Below are positions 1 to 8,561 of a DNA stretch of 34,971 nt, piece after piece. Both the position numbers and the translations under genes were made by a program. Under the pieces are notes generated by a model that did no database searches, was not told the DNA's origin, and worked only from the letters and a program-made list of their open reading frames with translations. This stretch comes from Prevotella sp. (GTDB lineage: Bacteria > Bacteroidota > Bacteroidia > Bacteroidales > Bacteroidaceae): assembly GCA_017651265.1 (NCBI GenBank), contig JAGCDO010000016.1, positions 1-34,971 on the forward strand, written 5' to 3'. Within the stretch, counting starts at the first letter, position 1. Every line of letters begins with the position of its first letter.

Positions 1-1452
1 ATTCGTTCGCCACAGGTTGGCATTGACGGCATGGTTAGCTCTACCGCTGCGGTGGAGGAACTGATTAGCGGACTGCGCCACGAGGGAGGTATCACACTAC
101 GAACCAACTTTGATCCATTGGCCATCATCTGGAAAGACCGTCCTGCTATTCCGCAGAATCCTGTGTTCATCCAGCCGTTGGAATATGCCGGGGAGGCCTG
201 TCATGAGAAGATCTACCGTATCCGTCGTGCCTTGCGACAACAGCATGCTGATGGTATGTTAGTGGCTTCGCTCGATGATATCGCGTGGATCCTGAATCTG
301 CGAGGCAGTGATGTACACTGCAATCCCGTGTTTGTCTCCTATCTGCTTATCTCGTCTACCAAGGTTACTTTGTTTATCGACAAGAAAAAACTGTCATCCA
401 GCGTTTTGGCCTACCTGAATGACGAGGGTGTGGATGTGGATGATTATGGTCGGGTTAAAGAAGGACTGAAAGATTATTTCGAATACAATATCCTGCTTGA
501 TCCCCATGAGGTGAACTACACCTTATATAATATAGTAAGACGGGAGATTGTCCGTGAGGAGTCGCCTGTCAAACGAATGAAGACCGTCAAGAACGAAAGT
601 GAGGTGCTGGGTTTTAGGAATGCGATGCTGAAAGACGGCATCGCACTCGTAAAATTCCTGAAATGGCTTCGTCCCGCTGTTGAGGCTGGCGGACAAACAG
701 AGATCAGTGTATCTGACAAGTTGGAGAGTCTAAGGGCGGAACAGCCCTTGTATAAAGGTCTTTCCTTTGATACCATTGCCGGTTATCAGGAGCATGGTGC
801 TATCGTTCACTACGAGGCAACACCAGATACCGACGCACCTTTGAAGCCAGAGGGCTTCTTACTGCTCGACAGTGGTGCGCAATATGTGGATGGAACAACG
901 GATGTTACACGCACCATCGCCTTAGGACCGGTTACAGAGGAACAGCGACACATCTATACGCTGGTGCTGAAAGGTCATCTGCAACTGCAGAACCTGAAGT
1001 TTCCTCAGGGAGCCAGTGGTACACAACTCGATTTGGTGGCACGTAAAGATTTGTGGCGCGAAGGACTGAACTATATGCATGGCACTGGTCATGGAGTAGG
1101 GGCTTTCCTGAATGTGCATGAAGGACCGCATCAGATCCGTATGGAATATAAGCCTGCTCCGATGGTGGCAGGGATGACAGTGACGGATGAGCCAGGAATC
1201 TATCTGGAAGGTCAGTTCGGGGTTCGTACAGAGAATACCCTATTGGTGGTGCCTTATCAGGAAACAGCGTTCGGCACCTTCCTGCAGTTCGAGCCCCTGA
1301 CGCTTTGTCCGATTGATAAGTCGGCCATCGATTTATCCCTGATGACTGAGGAAGAGATCGGTTGGTTGGACGATTATCACCAGATGGTATACGACCGCCT
1401 CTCGCCTTATCTCGATGAGGAGGAACGGACTTGGCTCAAGGAGCAGATATGA
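1..1452 (+). CDS. Xaa-Pro aminopeptidase (M24B), 5'-truncated by window
   Basis: Cytoplasmic metallopeptidase that removes an N-terminal residue next to proline. The reading frame is open from base 1, so the gene starts upstream; the ATG at 31 is internal. 483 residues are visible. The region around visible residues 65-190 looks like the second creatinase-type N-terminal domain, which points to the long three-domain form (about 590 residues), so roughly 110 residues are missing. The C-terminal pita-bread domain carries the complete dinuclear metal set in visible numbering: D290 (LLLDSG), D301 (TDVTRT), H364 (GTGHGVG), E397 (TDEPGIY) and E411 (RTENT). The stop is at 1450-1452 and a promoter for the next gene follows, so it probably ends its own transcript. 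Family assignment is firm; the exact substrate range is not visible. Confidence 0.93.
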   Translation: MRSPQVGIDGMVSSTAAVEELISGLRHEGGITLRTNFDPLAIIWKDRPAIPQNPVFIQPLEYAGEACHEKIYRIRRALRQQHADGMLVASLDDIAWILNLRGSDVHCNPVFVSYLLISSTKVTLFIDKKKLSSSVLAYLNDEGVDVDDYGRVKEGLKDYFEYNILLDPHEVNYTLYNIVRREIVREESPVKRMKTVKNESEVLGFRNAMLKDGIALVKFLKWLRPAVEAGGQTEISVSDKLESLRAEQPLYKGLSFDTIAGYQEHGAIVHYEATPDTDAPLKPEGFLLLDSGAQYVDGTTDVTRTIALGPVTEEQRHIYTLVLKGHLQLQNLKFPQGASGTQLDLVARKDLWREGLNYMHGTGHGVGAFLNVHEGPHQIRMEYKPAPMVAGMTVTDEPGIYLEGQFGVRTENTLLVVPYQETAFGTFLQFEPLTLCPIDKSAIDLSLMTEEEIGWLDDYHQMVYDRLSPYLDEEERTWLKEQI

Positions 1453-1455
1453 CAA

Positions 1456-1471
1456 ATAGGGAAATCCCTAT
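1456..1471. other. Perfect inverted repeat, ATAGGGA-AA-TCCCTAT
   Basis: A 16-bp perfect palindrome-like repeat with 7-bp arms, three bases after the aminopeptidase stop. Its right half (CCCTA) can alternatively pair with TAGGG at 1479-1483. It may be a weak transcript-end hairpin or an operator just upstream of the lipoprotein promoter; the sequence does not decide. Confidence 0.4.
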
Positions 1472-1489
1472 GACTTTTTAGGGAAAACG

Positions 1490-1523
1490 TTGCAGGGGCT
1501 GATAAGTTTTTTCGCTACTTTTG
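1490..1523 (+). promoter_or_regulatory. Bacteroidetes-type promoter for the lipoprotein gene
   Basis: A -7 box TACTTTTG (1516-1523) fits TAnnTTTG. A TTG at 1490-1492 is the nearest -33 candidate; the 23-bp gap is slightly long. It lies about 33 bp before the ATG at 1556. Confidence 0.5.
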
Positions 1524-1555
1524 CAGCACAGTTGAACGATTAAAACGTGAAGGAT

Positions 1556-2317
1556 ATGAAGAAGATAATGGTTTTGGCACTCGGTGCCGCTTTTCTGTTG
1601 AGCAGCTGCGGCTCTTATACCGCATCAGGTGCGTATACGGGTTCCACACTGGGCTCAGTGTTGGGCTCAGCCATTGGAGGCTTGTCCGGCGGTCCTCGTG
1701 GCAGTGACTGGGGACAGATTATCGGTATGGCAGGCGGAGCTGTGATTGGTGGTGCTATCGGCAATGCTGCCGACAAGGCCCAGGAGCGTAAGATCGAACG
1801 TTACCATGATCGTGTCCTGAATAAGTATGATAACCAGTATGGGCAGGTTAATGAACGTGACGATAGTGGTTTCGACCCCTCGAACAGTGCTGACGACCGT
1901 ATTGATTTCGATGGAAAGGCTCCCAGCAACGATACCTATCGTGTTCCTGCTCTTGGAATGAATGTTTCTCCTGAGGAGGCTATCCAGATCAGTAATGTGC
2001 GCTTCGTGGATAATGATAACATCCTTAGAGCCAACGAACGGAGCAAGATCGTGTTCGAAGTAAGGAATGTGTCCAACCATACCATCTTCCACGTGATGCC
2101 GAATGTAGTGGAGTCAACAGGGAACAAGCACATCGTGGTGTCGCCGGGTATCGAGGTGGAGAGTATTGCCCCGGGCTCTGGAATCAAATATACGGCTAAT
2201 GTGATGGCCGACAAGAAACTGAACGACGGACGAGCCTCTTTCACAATCTCTGTGGAGCATGGAAGCAGGACAAAGGCAACAACCACGAAGGTCATCAATG
2301 TTGTCACCCGTCGCTAG
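1556..2317 (+). CDS. Glycine-zipper lipoprotein, function unknown
   Basis: A 253-residue exported protein. The N-terminus is a lipoprotein signal peptide ending in the lipobox LSSC, followed by a glycine/alanine-rich segment with GxxxG spacing (about residues 18-70, e.g. GSTLGSVLGSAIGG and GGAVIGGAIGNAADKAQ) typical of glycine-zipper envelope proteins of the YMGG/OmpA-like class. The remaining part is soluble and rich in beta-prone residues, without a motif I recognise. I chose ATG 1556 because it gives a compact signal peptide; a GTG at 1547 in the same frame is possible. It is followed after 21 bp by the RlpA-like gene on the same strand, so the two are probably cotranscribed and both act in the envelope. 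Outer-membrane anchoring is inferred from the lipobox. Confidence 0.75.
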   Translation: MKKIMVLALGAAFLLSSCGSYTASGAYTGSTLGSVLGSAIGGLSGGPRGSDWGQIIGMAGGAVIGGAIGNAADKAQERKIERYHDRVLNKYDNQYGQVNERDDSGFDPSNSADDRIDFDGKAPSNDTYRVPALGMNVSPEEAIQISNVRFVDNDNILRANERSKIVFEVRNVSNHTIFHVMPNVVESTGNKHIVVSPGIEVESIAPGSGIKYTANVMADKKLNDGRASFTISVEHGSRTKATTTKVINVVTRR

Positions 2318-2338
2318 TGTGCAACGAAACAATAGTGC

Positions 2339-2983
2339 ATGAGATATAAATATAGGTTGATAGTAATTCTCGTGGCTTTCCTCTTTTCTTCCGTCACGTA
2401 CGGACAAGAGAAGGGGAAGGCTTCCTATTATTCACACAGTCTGCAAGGACGTAGGATGAGCGATGGTTCGAAGTATCATCGCGACAGTCTGGTATGCGCC
2501 CATAAACGTTACCCGATGGGAACGATGTTGAAGGTGACGAACCTCAACAATGACAAGAGCGTGGTGGTGCGTGTGGCCGACCGTGGTCCTCATGTCAAAG
2601 GAAGGATTATCGATCTGTCATACCGTGCCGCTAAAGAGATTGGCATGATTGCCTCGGGGGTGGTCATGGTCAAGGTGGAACCCTATCGTGGTGAGGTAGC
2701 CATTCCGTATAAGCCTGTCGATGAACCTTTGGATCTTCCTGAACTGGATTTCGAGATCTCGCGAGATGCTTATGACTATGTTCCTGAATGGCAGAAGCCC
2801 AAAGAGGAGAAGCCTGTTCCTGTGGAGGAACGTCGCGCCATCATGAAAGATGAGAAGCGAATCGCGGAGATGAAGAATGAGATCGCCACGCCCACGCCTA
2901 AAGAAACGAAGGAGGCGAGAAAGAATCCCGCCCCCAGCAATGTCTCTACAACAACGCCTCACAAGGCTTCGCAGAGACACTAA
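2339..2983 (+). CDS. RlpA-like septal/cell-wall double-psi beta-barrel protein
   Basis: 214 residues: a signal peptide (residues 1-22, cleavage after VTYG/Q, no lipobox), then the RlpA-like double-psi beta-barrel at about 24-115, beginning with GKASYYS. The residues matching the catalytic His and Asp of Pseudomonas RlpA lytic transglycosylase are present: H55 in CAHKRYPMGT and D81 in VADRGPH. The RlpA role is cleavage of denuded peptidoglycan strands at division sites. There is no C-terminal SPOR domain; instead residues 125-214 are Pro/Lys/Glu-rich and probably disordered, so septal targeting by SPOR is not expected. Transcribed with the upstream lipoprotein; it ends 17 bp from convergent gdhA, with no clear terminator between them. 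Confidence 0.87.
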   Translation: MRYKYRLIVILVAFLFSSVTYGQEKGKASYYSHSLQGRRMSDGSKYHRDSLVCAHKRYPMGTMLKVTNLNNDKSVVVRVADRGPHVKGRIIDLSYRAAKEIGMIASGVVMVKVEPYRGEVAIPYKPVDEPLDLPELDFEISRDAYDYVPEWQKPKEEKPVPVEERRAIMKDEKRIAEMKNEIATPTPKETKEARKNPAPSNVSTTTPHKASQRH

Positions 2984-3000
2984 TCATCCACATAACTAGA

Positions 3001-4338
3001 TTAAACGATTCCCTGTGCCATCATGGCATTGGCCACCTTCATGAATCCGGCTACGTTGGCGCCTTTTACATAATTGATGTAATCGCCTTCCTTGCCGTAT
3101 TTCACGCATTGGTCGTGAATGCCCGACATGATCTGATGCAGTTTCTGATCCACTTCTTCTGCCGTCCATGACATACGCATGGAGTTCTGTGTCATCTCCA
3201 ATCCGGAGGTAGCCACACCACCAGCATTCACAGCCTTACCAGGAGCAAACAATTGTCCTGCGGCAATGAACTTGTTCACAGCCTCTGCTGTACAGCCCAT
3301 GTTCGAAACCTCGGCAATACAGAGTGGTTTGTGAGCTAGTACCTTATCAGCATCCTCGCCATTCAGCTCGTTCTGCGTAGCGCAAGGCAGGTAGATGTCG
3401 GCCTTCTGCTCCCACGGCTTCTTGTTGGGGAAGAAGGTTGAACCCTCGAACTCCTCCTCGTATGGCTGACAAATATCATTGCCACTAGCACGGAGCTCCA
3501 ACAGATATTCGATCTTCTCATCATCCAATCCGGCGGGATCATAGATGTAGCCATCAGGACCGCTGATGGTAATCACCTTCGCACCTAACTCAGTAGCTTT
3601 CTTTGCGGCACCCCAGGCCACATTACCGAAGCCTGACAGTGCTACGGTCTTGCCCTTGATGTCGAGTCCGTGGGTCTTCATCATGTGGTTAACGAAATAC
3701 AGCGCACCGAATCCCGTTGCCTCAGGACGTAGGATGGAGCCACCCCATTCCAAGCCCTTACCTGTCAGGGTAGCACCGTGGAACTGACTGGTGAGTTTCT
3801 TGTACATGCCAAAGAGATAGCCGATCTCACGACCGCCCACGCCGATATCGCCGGCGGGAACGTCCATGTCAGGACCGATTACCTTGAAGAGCTCGCACAT
3901 GAAAGCCTGGCAGAAACGCATGATCTCTGCATCGCTCTTACCACGAGGGGCAAAATCAGAACCACCCTTGCCACCACCCATAGGAAGTGTGGTAAGAGCA
4001 TTCTTGAAGGTCTGCTCGAATCCGAGGAACTTCAAGATGGAAAGGTTTACTGATGGGTGGAAACGGAGCCCGCCTTTATACGGACCGATAGCACTGTTGA
4101 ACTGTACGCGATAGCCGATGTTCACCTGCACCTCACCCTTGTCGTCAACCCAAGGCACACGGAAGGTGGTGATGCGCTCCGGTTCCACAATGCGCTCGAT
4201 GATCTTGGCCTTCTCAAATTCGGGATGCTGGTTATAGACATCCTTGATTGATTCCAGCACTTCTCTCACTGCCTGTAAATACTCGGCTTCCCCTGGGTGT
4301 TTTTTCTCCAGGTTCTGCATAATGCTCTCAACGTTCAT
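3001..4338 (-). CDS. gdhA: NAD(P)-dependent glutamate dehydrogenase
   Basis: 445 residues, the normal length of hexameric bacterial GDH. It interconverts 2-oxoglutarate plus ammonium with glutamate, the main ammonium entry in ammonia-using Bacteroidales. The substrate-binding lysines corresponding to Clostridium symbiosum K89, K113 and K125 are all present: K88 (GPYKGGLRF), K112 (TFKNAL) and K124 (GGGKGG). The Rossmann domain starts near residue 230 with GFGNVAWG. Coenzyme preference cannot be fixed from sequence by eye. Single gene with its own promoter and a leader of about 80 nt; regulation by nitrogen supply is expected for the family but is not shown here. Confidence 0.96.
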   Translation of the reverse strand: MNVESIMQNLEKKHPGEAEYLQAVREVLESIKDVYNQHPEFEKAKIIERIVEPERITTFRVPWVDDKGEVQVNIGYRVQFNSAIGPYKGGLRFHPSVNLSILKFLGFEQTFKNALTTLPMGGGKGGSDFAPRGKSDAEIMRFCQAFMCELFKVIGPDMDVPAGDIGVGGREIGYLFGMYKKLTSQFHGATLTGKGLEWGGSILRPEATGFGALYFVNHMMKTHGLDIKGKTVALSGFGNVAWGAAKKATELGAKVITISGPDGYIYDPAGLDDEKIEYLLELRASGNDICQPYEEEFEGSTFFPNKKPWEQKADIYLPCATQNELNGEDADKVLAHKPLCIAEVSNMGCTAEAVNKFIAAGQLFAPGKAVNAGGVATSGLEMTQNSMRMSWTAEEVDQKLHQIMSGIHDQCVKYGKEGDYINYVKGANVAGFMKVANAMMAQGIV

Positions 4339-4403
4339 AATGTAGTTTTCTTTTTAGTTAAACGTATAGGTTGTATATATTTTATTCTTAGGTTTTATTG
4401 CTT

Positions 4404-4414
4404 GACATTATGTC
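4404..4414. other. Short palindrome in gdhA leader
   Basis: GACAT-T-ATGTC lies just downstream of the predicted gdhA start point (about 4420, minus strand). It could be an operator or a minor hairpin; nothing else supports either. Confidence 0.25.
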
Positions 4415-4426
4415 GTATATGCACCG

Positions 4427-4457
4427 CAAATATACGTTTTTTTCTGATAGAATCCAA
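4427..4457 (-). promoter_or_regulatory. gdhA promoter
   Basis: Read on the minus strand: -33 TTG (4457-4455), 20 bp, then -7 TATATTTG (4434-4427). Both boxes and the spacing match the Bacteroidetes primary-sigma consensus. Transcription would begin near 4420. Confidence 0.7.
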
Positions 4458-4487
4458 GGAAAAGCAGAAATAAATTCCAACCAAGGC

Positions 4488-5198
4488 TTACTTTTTGTTA
4501 AAGGAAGCAGGACTAATAACGGTTAGGGTACCTTGGTTAACACGAAAATGATAATCTTGCCCCTTGAAGGTCATCCCATATACTCTTTCGGGATCATCAT
4601 GGTATTGGGGACGAGGATCCAGTTCCAACAGTTCGCGCAGCGTGTGAAGGTCTTCGGATGAAAGCGACTCTTGGACCTGATCGGGAATCACAACCTGCAG
4701 TTTTTGCCAGACATGATTGTCTGTAAAACCGCCACGAGCTTCCGGGTGACAGTCTGCATAGGGTAGGTAGGGCTTGATGTCATAGATGGGAGTCCCATCC
4801 ATCAGGTCGGCTCCTGTGACATGGATAATCGGTCCTTCAGCTGTATCCCACTCAATTTGTCGTATACGTACCGATGATAACCCCAGATGATTGGGACGGA
4901 AAGGTGAGCGGGTAGCGAAGACACCCATGCGGGTGTTACCGCCAAGAAGGGGAGGACGCACTGTCAATGACGGTCTTTGGCTATTCTTTTCTTCATGGTG
5001 ATTCTCCGAGAAGTCCCAGATGAGCCAGATAAAATCAAAGTCCTCCAATCCACGCAAGCCCTCAGCATGGCGGTAAGGTGGCTCGAAGGAGATATACCCT
5101 TCCAAGTTATTGGCCAGTCCGCTCTGGCGGGGAATGCCGAATTTGGTGGTAAGAGGCGAATGGAAATAGCCTATGGGGTTGATGGTCATGATGGTCAA
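4488..5198 (-). CDS. trmO: tRNA (t6A37-N6)-methyltransferase TrmO
   Basis: 236 residues, YaeB/TsaA-like beta-barrel family. TrmO methylates N6-threonylcarbamoyladenosine at position 37 of threonine tRNAs using S-adenosylmethionine, tuning decoding. Hallmarks seen: N-terminal INPIGYFHSP, the region NTRMGVFATRSPFRPNHLGLS (residues about 85-105) and the signature DLMDGTPIYDIKPYLPYAD (about 131-149). The start at 5198 is supported by the -7 box 21 bp upstream; an in-frame ATG three codons later is equally possible. It is divergent from the PPDK-like gene, with the two promoters in the 119-bp gap. Confidence 0.92.
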   Translation of the reverse strand: MTIMTINPIGYFHSPLTTKFGIPRQSGLANNLEGYISFEPPYRHAEGLRGLEDFDFIWLIWDFSENHHEEKNSQRPSLTVRPPLLGGNTRMGVFATRSPFRPNHLGLSSVRIRQIEWDTAEGPIIHVTGADLMDGTPIYDIKPYLPYADCHPEARGGFTDNHVWQKLQVVIPDQVQESLSSEDLHTLRELLELDPRPQYHDDPERVYGMTFKGQDYHFRVNQGTLTVISPASFNKK

Positions 5199-5218
5199 TG
5201 GTTCATGGGTTCTTTCTG

Positions 5219-5226
5219 CAAAGATA
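5219..5226 (-). promoter_or_regulatory. trmO -7 box
   Basis: Minus-strand TATCTTTG fits TAnnTTTG, about 20 bp before the trmO ATG. The -33 region (TTTCG at about 5250-5246) is poor. Confidence 0.5.
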
Positions 5227-5266
5227 GAAACATTTTCCGATATGGCGAAATTTCATGCGATGAAAC

Positions 5267-5298
5267 TATGCTTCTTCGAGAAGAATTTATTACCTTTG
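5267..5298 (+). promoter_or_regulatory. Promoter of the receiver/ATP-grasp gene
   Basis: -7 box TACCTTTG (5291-5298), with a one-mismatch -33 TATG (5267-5270) 20 bp upstream; the start codon follows 19 bp later at 5318. Confidence 0.55.
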
Positions 5299-5317
5299 CA
5301 ACTAAATCAGTCAGAAC

Positions 5318-8300
5318 ATGGAAAATAGCATGCCACAGCAGTGGAACAAGTTTATCTTGAAGGATGTGTCGTTCGTCAATCTGATGACACGACGTATCTA
5401 CAATGTCCTGATCATCGCCAATCCTTATGATGCCTTCATGCTGGAGGATGACGGACGTGTGGATGAGAAGATCTTCAACGAATATACAGAACTCGGACTT
5501 CGTTATCCGCCTACTTTCACACAGGTGAGTACGACGGAAGAGGCTGCTGAGGTATTGGAACGCACGAATATCGACTTGGTGATCTGTATGCCGGGTAATG
5601 CTGACAATGATGCCTTCGATGTGGCGCGTGCCGTGAAGCACCGTTTCCCGGAGATGCCTTGCGTGGTACTGACACCTTTCTCGCATGGTATCACCCGACG
5701 GATGGAGAATGAGGACCTGTCTATTTTCGACTATGTGTTCTGCTGGTTGGGAAATACCAACCTCATCCTTTCCATCATCAAGCTGATTGAGGATAAGATG
5801 AACATCGAGCACGACATCCAGGAGGCAGGCGTGCAGATGATTCTGCTGGTAGAGGACGGCATTCGTTTCTATTCTTCCGTATTACCTAATCTATATAGTT
5901 ATATCCTTGCACAGAGTCAGCGGTTTGCCACCGAGGCGCTGAACCCCCATACGGCCACCCTGCGAATGCGCGGTCGTCCAAAGGTGGTGCTTGCACGAAA
6001 CTACGAAGAAGCTTGGCAGCTGTATGAGAAATATGCTGATAATACGTTGGGTGTGATCAGCGACTGTCGTTTCCCGATGCATGAAGGGGAGGAGAAAGAC
6101 CCGGAAGCTGGCTTCAAACTGCTGAAGGCCATTCGTGAGCGGGATGAGTATATCACCCTGATCATGCAGAGTGCAGAGGAGGTGAACCGCGAGAAGGCTG
6201 AGCAATCAGGCATCGGTATCAAGTACATCGACAAGAACTCGAAGAAGATGAACATCGATCTGAGGAACCTCCTGTCCATGCACATGGGCTTCGGCGATTT
6301 CATCTTCCGCGATCCCAAGACACATGACGAGATCATGCGTGTGAGGAACTTGAAGGAATTACAGGATAATATCTTCACCATTCCCAATGACTCGATGCTC
6401 TATCATGTTTCACGCAACCATATGAGTCGTTGGCTATGTGCTCGGGCAATCTTCCCCGTCTCGGCGTTCCTGAAAACGGTGACGTGGCATAAGCTGCAAG
6501 ATGTGGATGCGCACCGGAAGATTATCTTTGATGCTATCGTGCAATACCGTCACATGAAGAACATTGGTGTGGTGGCGTTGTTCGATAGGAACCGATATGA
6601 CTCCTATAGTCACTTCGCCCGTATTGGAGATGGCTCATTGGGCGGAAAAGGGCGTGGCCTTGCTTTTCTTGATAATGTCATCAAACGTCATCCGGAGTTC
6701 AATGACTTTGAAGGCGTGAAGGTGAGCATTCCCAAGACGGTGGTGCTCTGTACCGATGTGTTCGATGAATTCATGGATTCGAACAACTTATATCAGATAG
6801 CATTGAGCGATGCCAGTGACGAGGAGATCCTGAAACATTTCCTCAAGGCACAGTTGCCAGATAAGTATATAGCCGACTTCTTCGCATTCTTCGAAGCTAC
6901 CCGTTCGCCGATTGCCATCCGAAGCAGTTCGTTGCTCGAAGACTCCCACTATCAGCCGTTCGCAGGTATCTACAGTACCTATATGATACCATATCTGGAT
7001 GACAAGTATCAGATGCTTCAGATGATGGCGGCTGCCATCAAGAGTGTGTATGCGTCGGTGTATTACAAGGACTCGAAGGCATATATGACTGCCACGAGCA
7101 ATGTCATCGATCAGGAGAAGATGGCCGTGATCTTGCAAGAAGTGGTAGGTAAACGCTATGGTGACAACTTCTATCCGAATATCAGCGGTGTGTTGCGCTC
7201 ACTGAACTATTATCCCATTGACGATGAGAAAGCAGAGGAAGGTGTGGCCAGCCTGGCACTTGGATTGGGAAAGTATATTGTTGATGGTGGACAAACCTTG
7301 AGAGTGAATCCGTATCATCCCAAACGACTGCTTCAGATGAGCGAGATGGATATTGCCTTGAAAGAGACGCAGACCCGTTTTTATGCTCTCGATATGACGC
7401 AGGTGGGGAACGATTTCCAGGTGGATGATGGTTTCAACATCAAGAAACTCCGTATCAAACAGGCAGACCTGGATGGATCGGTGCGCTATGTCTGCAGTAC
7501 CTACGATCCTGTTGACCAGATGATACGCGATGGTTATTATGAGGGAGGTCGGAAGGTGATTTCCATGTGTGGCGTGCTCCAGCATGGCATCTTCCCGCTG
7601 CCTGAACTGTTGCAGATGTCGATGAAGTTTGGCGCCGAGGCCATGAAACGCCCCGTGGAGATAGAACTGGCTTGTAATGTGAACGACGACCGCACGGGAG
7701 AGTTCTACTTGTTGCAGATCAGACCTATCGTTGACAGTAAGCAGGTGCTAGATGAAGACCTGAAGTGCATCCCCGATGAGCAGTGTCTGCTGCGTTCGCA
7801 TAACTCCCTCGGACACGGAATCTCAGAAGATGTGGTGGATGTGGTGTATGTGAAGACCGATGAGCATTTCACTGCAGCGAATAACCCGCAGATTGCCTTG
7901 GAAATCGAGCATATCAACCAGAAATTCCTCAATGGCACTTATATGTCTCATTCCGGTGAGGGCTGCGGATCCTATATTCTGGTGGGACCTGGACGATGGG
8001 GCAGTAGTGACTATTGGCTGGGCATCCCCGTAAAATGGCCACATATCAGTGCAGCACGTGTCATCGTGGAGGCGGGCTTGGAGAACTACCGTGTGGATCC
8101 GAGTCAAGGCACGCATTTCTTCCAGAACCTTACCAGTTTCGGGGTGGGGTATTTCACGATCAATACTTATAATGGTGATGGAATCTTCCAAAAAGAGATC
8201 TTGGATGCCATGCCTGCAGTGGAGGAAACCGAATTCGTCAGACATGTGCGTTTCCAGCATCCGCTAAAAGTAATGATGGATGGAAAAAAACAGGAGGGAG

Positions 8301-8326
8301 TAGTCATATTACCCCCTGAAGGGTAA
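5318..8326 (+). CDS. Tandem receiver domains fused to PPDK/PEP-synthase-type ATP-grasp domain
   Basis: 1002 residues, probably cytoplasmic (no signal peptide). Residues about 27-150 form a receiver-like domain whose usual phosphoacceptor Asp is absent (VICMPG). Residues about 174-320 form a second receiver with a full active-site set: E179/D180, D249 (ISDCRFP), S285 and K306. From about 438 an N-terminal PPDK/PEP-synthase ATP-grasp domain follows: GGKG at 442-445, RSSS at 535-538, FAGIYSTY, and the closing LQIRPI near 800. The C-terminal 200 residues include VGPGRWGSSDYW. I find neither the swivelling His domain motif (GGxTSHAA) nor a PEP/pyruvate barrel, so the full PEP synthase reaction is not supported despite likely automatic annotation as such. 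A phosphorylation-controlled ATP-dependent phosphotransferase is one inference; the function is unknown. Confidence 0.85.
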   Translation: MENSMPQQWNKFILKDVSFVNLMTRRIYNVLIIANPYDAFMLEDDGRVDEKIFNEYTELGLRYPPTFTQVSTTEEAAEVLERTNIDLVICMPGNADNDAFDVARAVKHRFPEMPCVVLTPFSHGITRRMENEDLSIFDYVFCWLGNTNLILSIIKLIEDKMNIEHDIQEAGVQMILLVEDGIRFYSSVLPNLYSYILAQSQRFATEALNPHTATLRMRGRPKVVLARNYEEAWQLYEKYADNTLGVISDCRFPMHEGEEKDPEAGFKLLKAIRERDEYITLIMQSAEEVNREKAEQSGIGIKYIDKNSKKMNIDLRNLLSMHMGFGDFIFRDPKTHDEIMRVRNLKELQDNIFTIPNDSMLYHVSRNHMSRWLCARAIFPVSAFLKTVTWHKLQDVDAHRKIIFDAIVQYRHMKNIGVVALFDRNRYDSYSHFARIGDGSLGGKGRGLAFLDNVIKRHPEFNDFEGVKVSIPKTVVLCTDVFDEFMDSNNLYQIALSDASDEEILKHFLKAQLPDKYIADFFAFFEATRSPIAIRSSSLLEDSHYQPFAGIYSTYMIPYLDDKYQMLQMMAAAIKSVYASVYYKDSKAYMTATSNVIDQEKMAVILQEVVGKRYGDNFYPNISGVLRSLNYYPIDDEKAEEGVASLALGLGKYIVDGGQTLRVNPYHPKRLLQMSEMDIALKETQTRFYALDMTQVGNDFQVDDGFNIKKLRIKQADLDGSVRYVCSTYDPVDQMIRDGYYEGGRKVISMCGVLQHGIFPLPELLQMSMKFGAEAMKRPVEIELACNVNDDRTGEFYLLQIRPIVDSKQVLDEDLKCIPDEQCLLRSHNSLGHGISEDVVDVVYVKTDEHFTAANNPQIALEIEHINQKFLNGTYMSHSGEGCGSYILVGPGRWGSSDYWLGIPVKWPHISAARVIVEAGLENYRVDPSQGTHFFQNLTSFGVGYFTINTYNGDGIFQKEILDAMPAVEETEFVRHVRFQHPLKVMMDGKKQEGVVILPPEG

Positions 8327-8353
8327 AAGAATGTTAAAGAAAAGCACATTCTT
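8327..8353 (+). other. Possible 3' hairpin of the ATP-grasp transcript
   Basis: AAGAATGT (8327-8334) pairs with ACATTCTT (8346-8353), an 8-bp stem beginning right at the stop codon. There is no U-tract, so it may protect the mRNA end rather than terminate. Confidence 0.35.
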
Positions 8354-8362
8354 GCAGGATTA

Positions 8363-8394
8363 TTTGTTTCGTATGGGATAAATTCATATCTTTG
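8363..8394 (+). promoter_or_regulatory. Strong promoter without a following protein gene
   Basis: -33 TTTG (8363-8366), exactly 20 bp, -7 TATCTTTG (8387-8394). It is one of the best promoter matches in the window, and the next 160 bp contain no credible reading frame. It drives the candidate small RNA described next. Confidence 0.65.
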
Positions 8395-8400
8395 CAGTGT

Positions 8401-8462
8401 GTTTTTCATAGTATTAGATTTAAGGTTAACAATTAGGAGTACAGCGGTACTCCATTTTTTTT
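8401..8462 (+). ncRNA. Candidate small RNA, about 60 nt
   Basis: An unannotated transcription unit: promoter 8363-8394, predicted start near 8401, and an intrinsic terminator with a seven-base-pair stem and eight U residues at 8436-8462. The body (8401-8435) is AU-rich and mostly unpaired, leaving about 35 nt free for base pairing with targets. It is not the leader of aqpZ, which has its own promoter at 8562-8592. I do not recognise an Rfam family. It is either a trans-acting sRNA or an orphan terminated leader. Confidence 0.5.
8436..8462 (+). terminator. Rho-independent terminator of the candidate sRNA
   Basis: GGAGTAC (8436-8442), loop AGCG, GTACTCC (8447-8453), one A, then eight T. Confidence 0.75.
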
Positions 8463-8561
8463 GCCCTTATGTCAAGTCATTTTAGTACTTTTTTCTATGG
8501 TTCCAGAAATAATTCAAAGACAACACATGAAAGCAAAATGAATAGTTTTTGGTAAAAAAAG

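Noticed and set aside
7823-8260. 145-residue minus-strand frame antisense to the ATP-grasp protein
   Set aside because: A shadow of the opposite-strand codon pattern; no motif, promoter or terminator.
5318-8326. Complete phosphoenolpyruvate synthase
   Set aside because: Neither the phosphohistidine swivel motif nor the PEP/pyruvate barrel is present.
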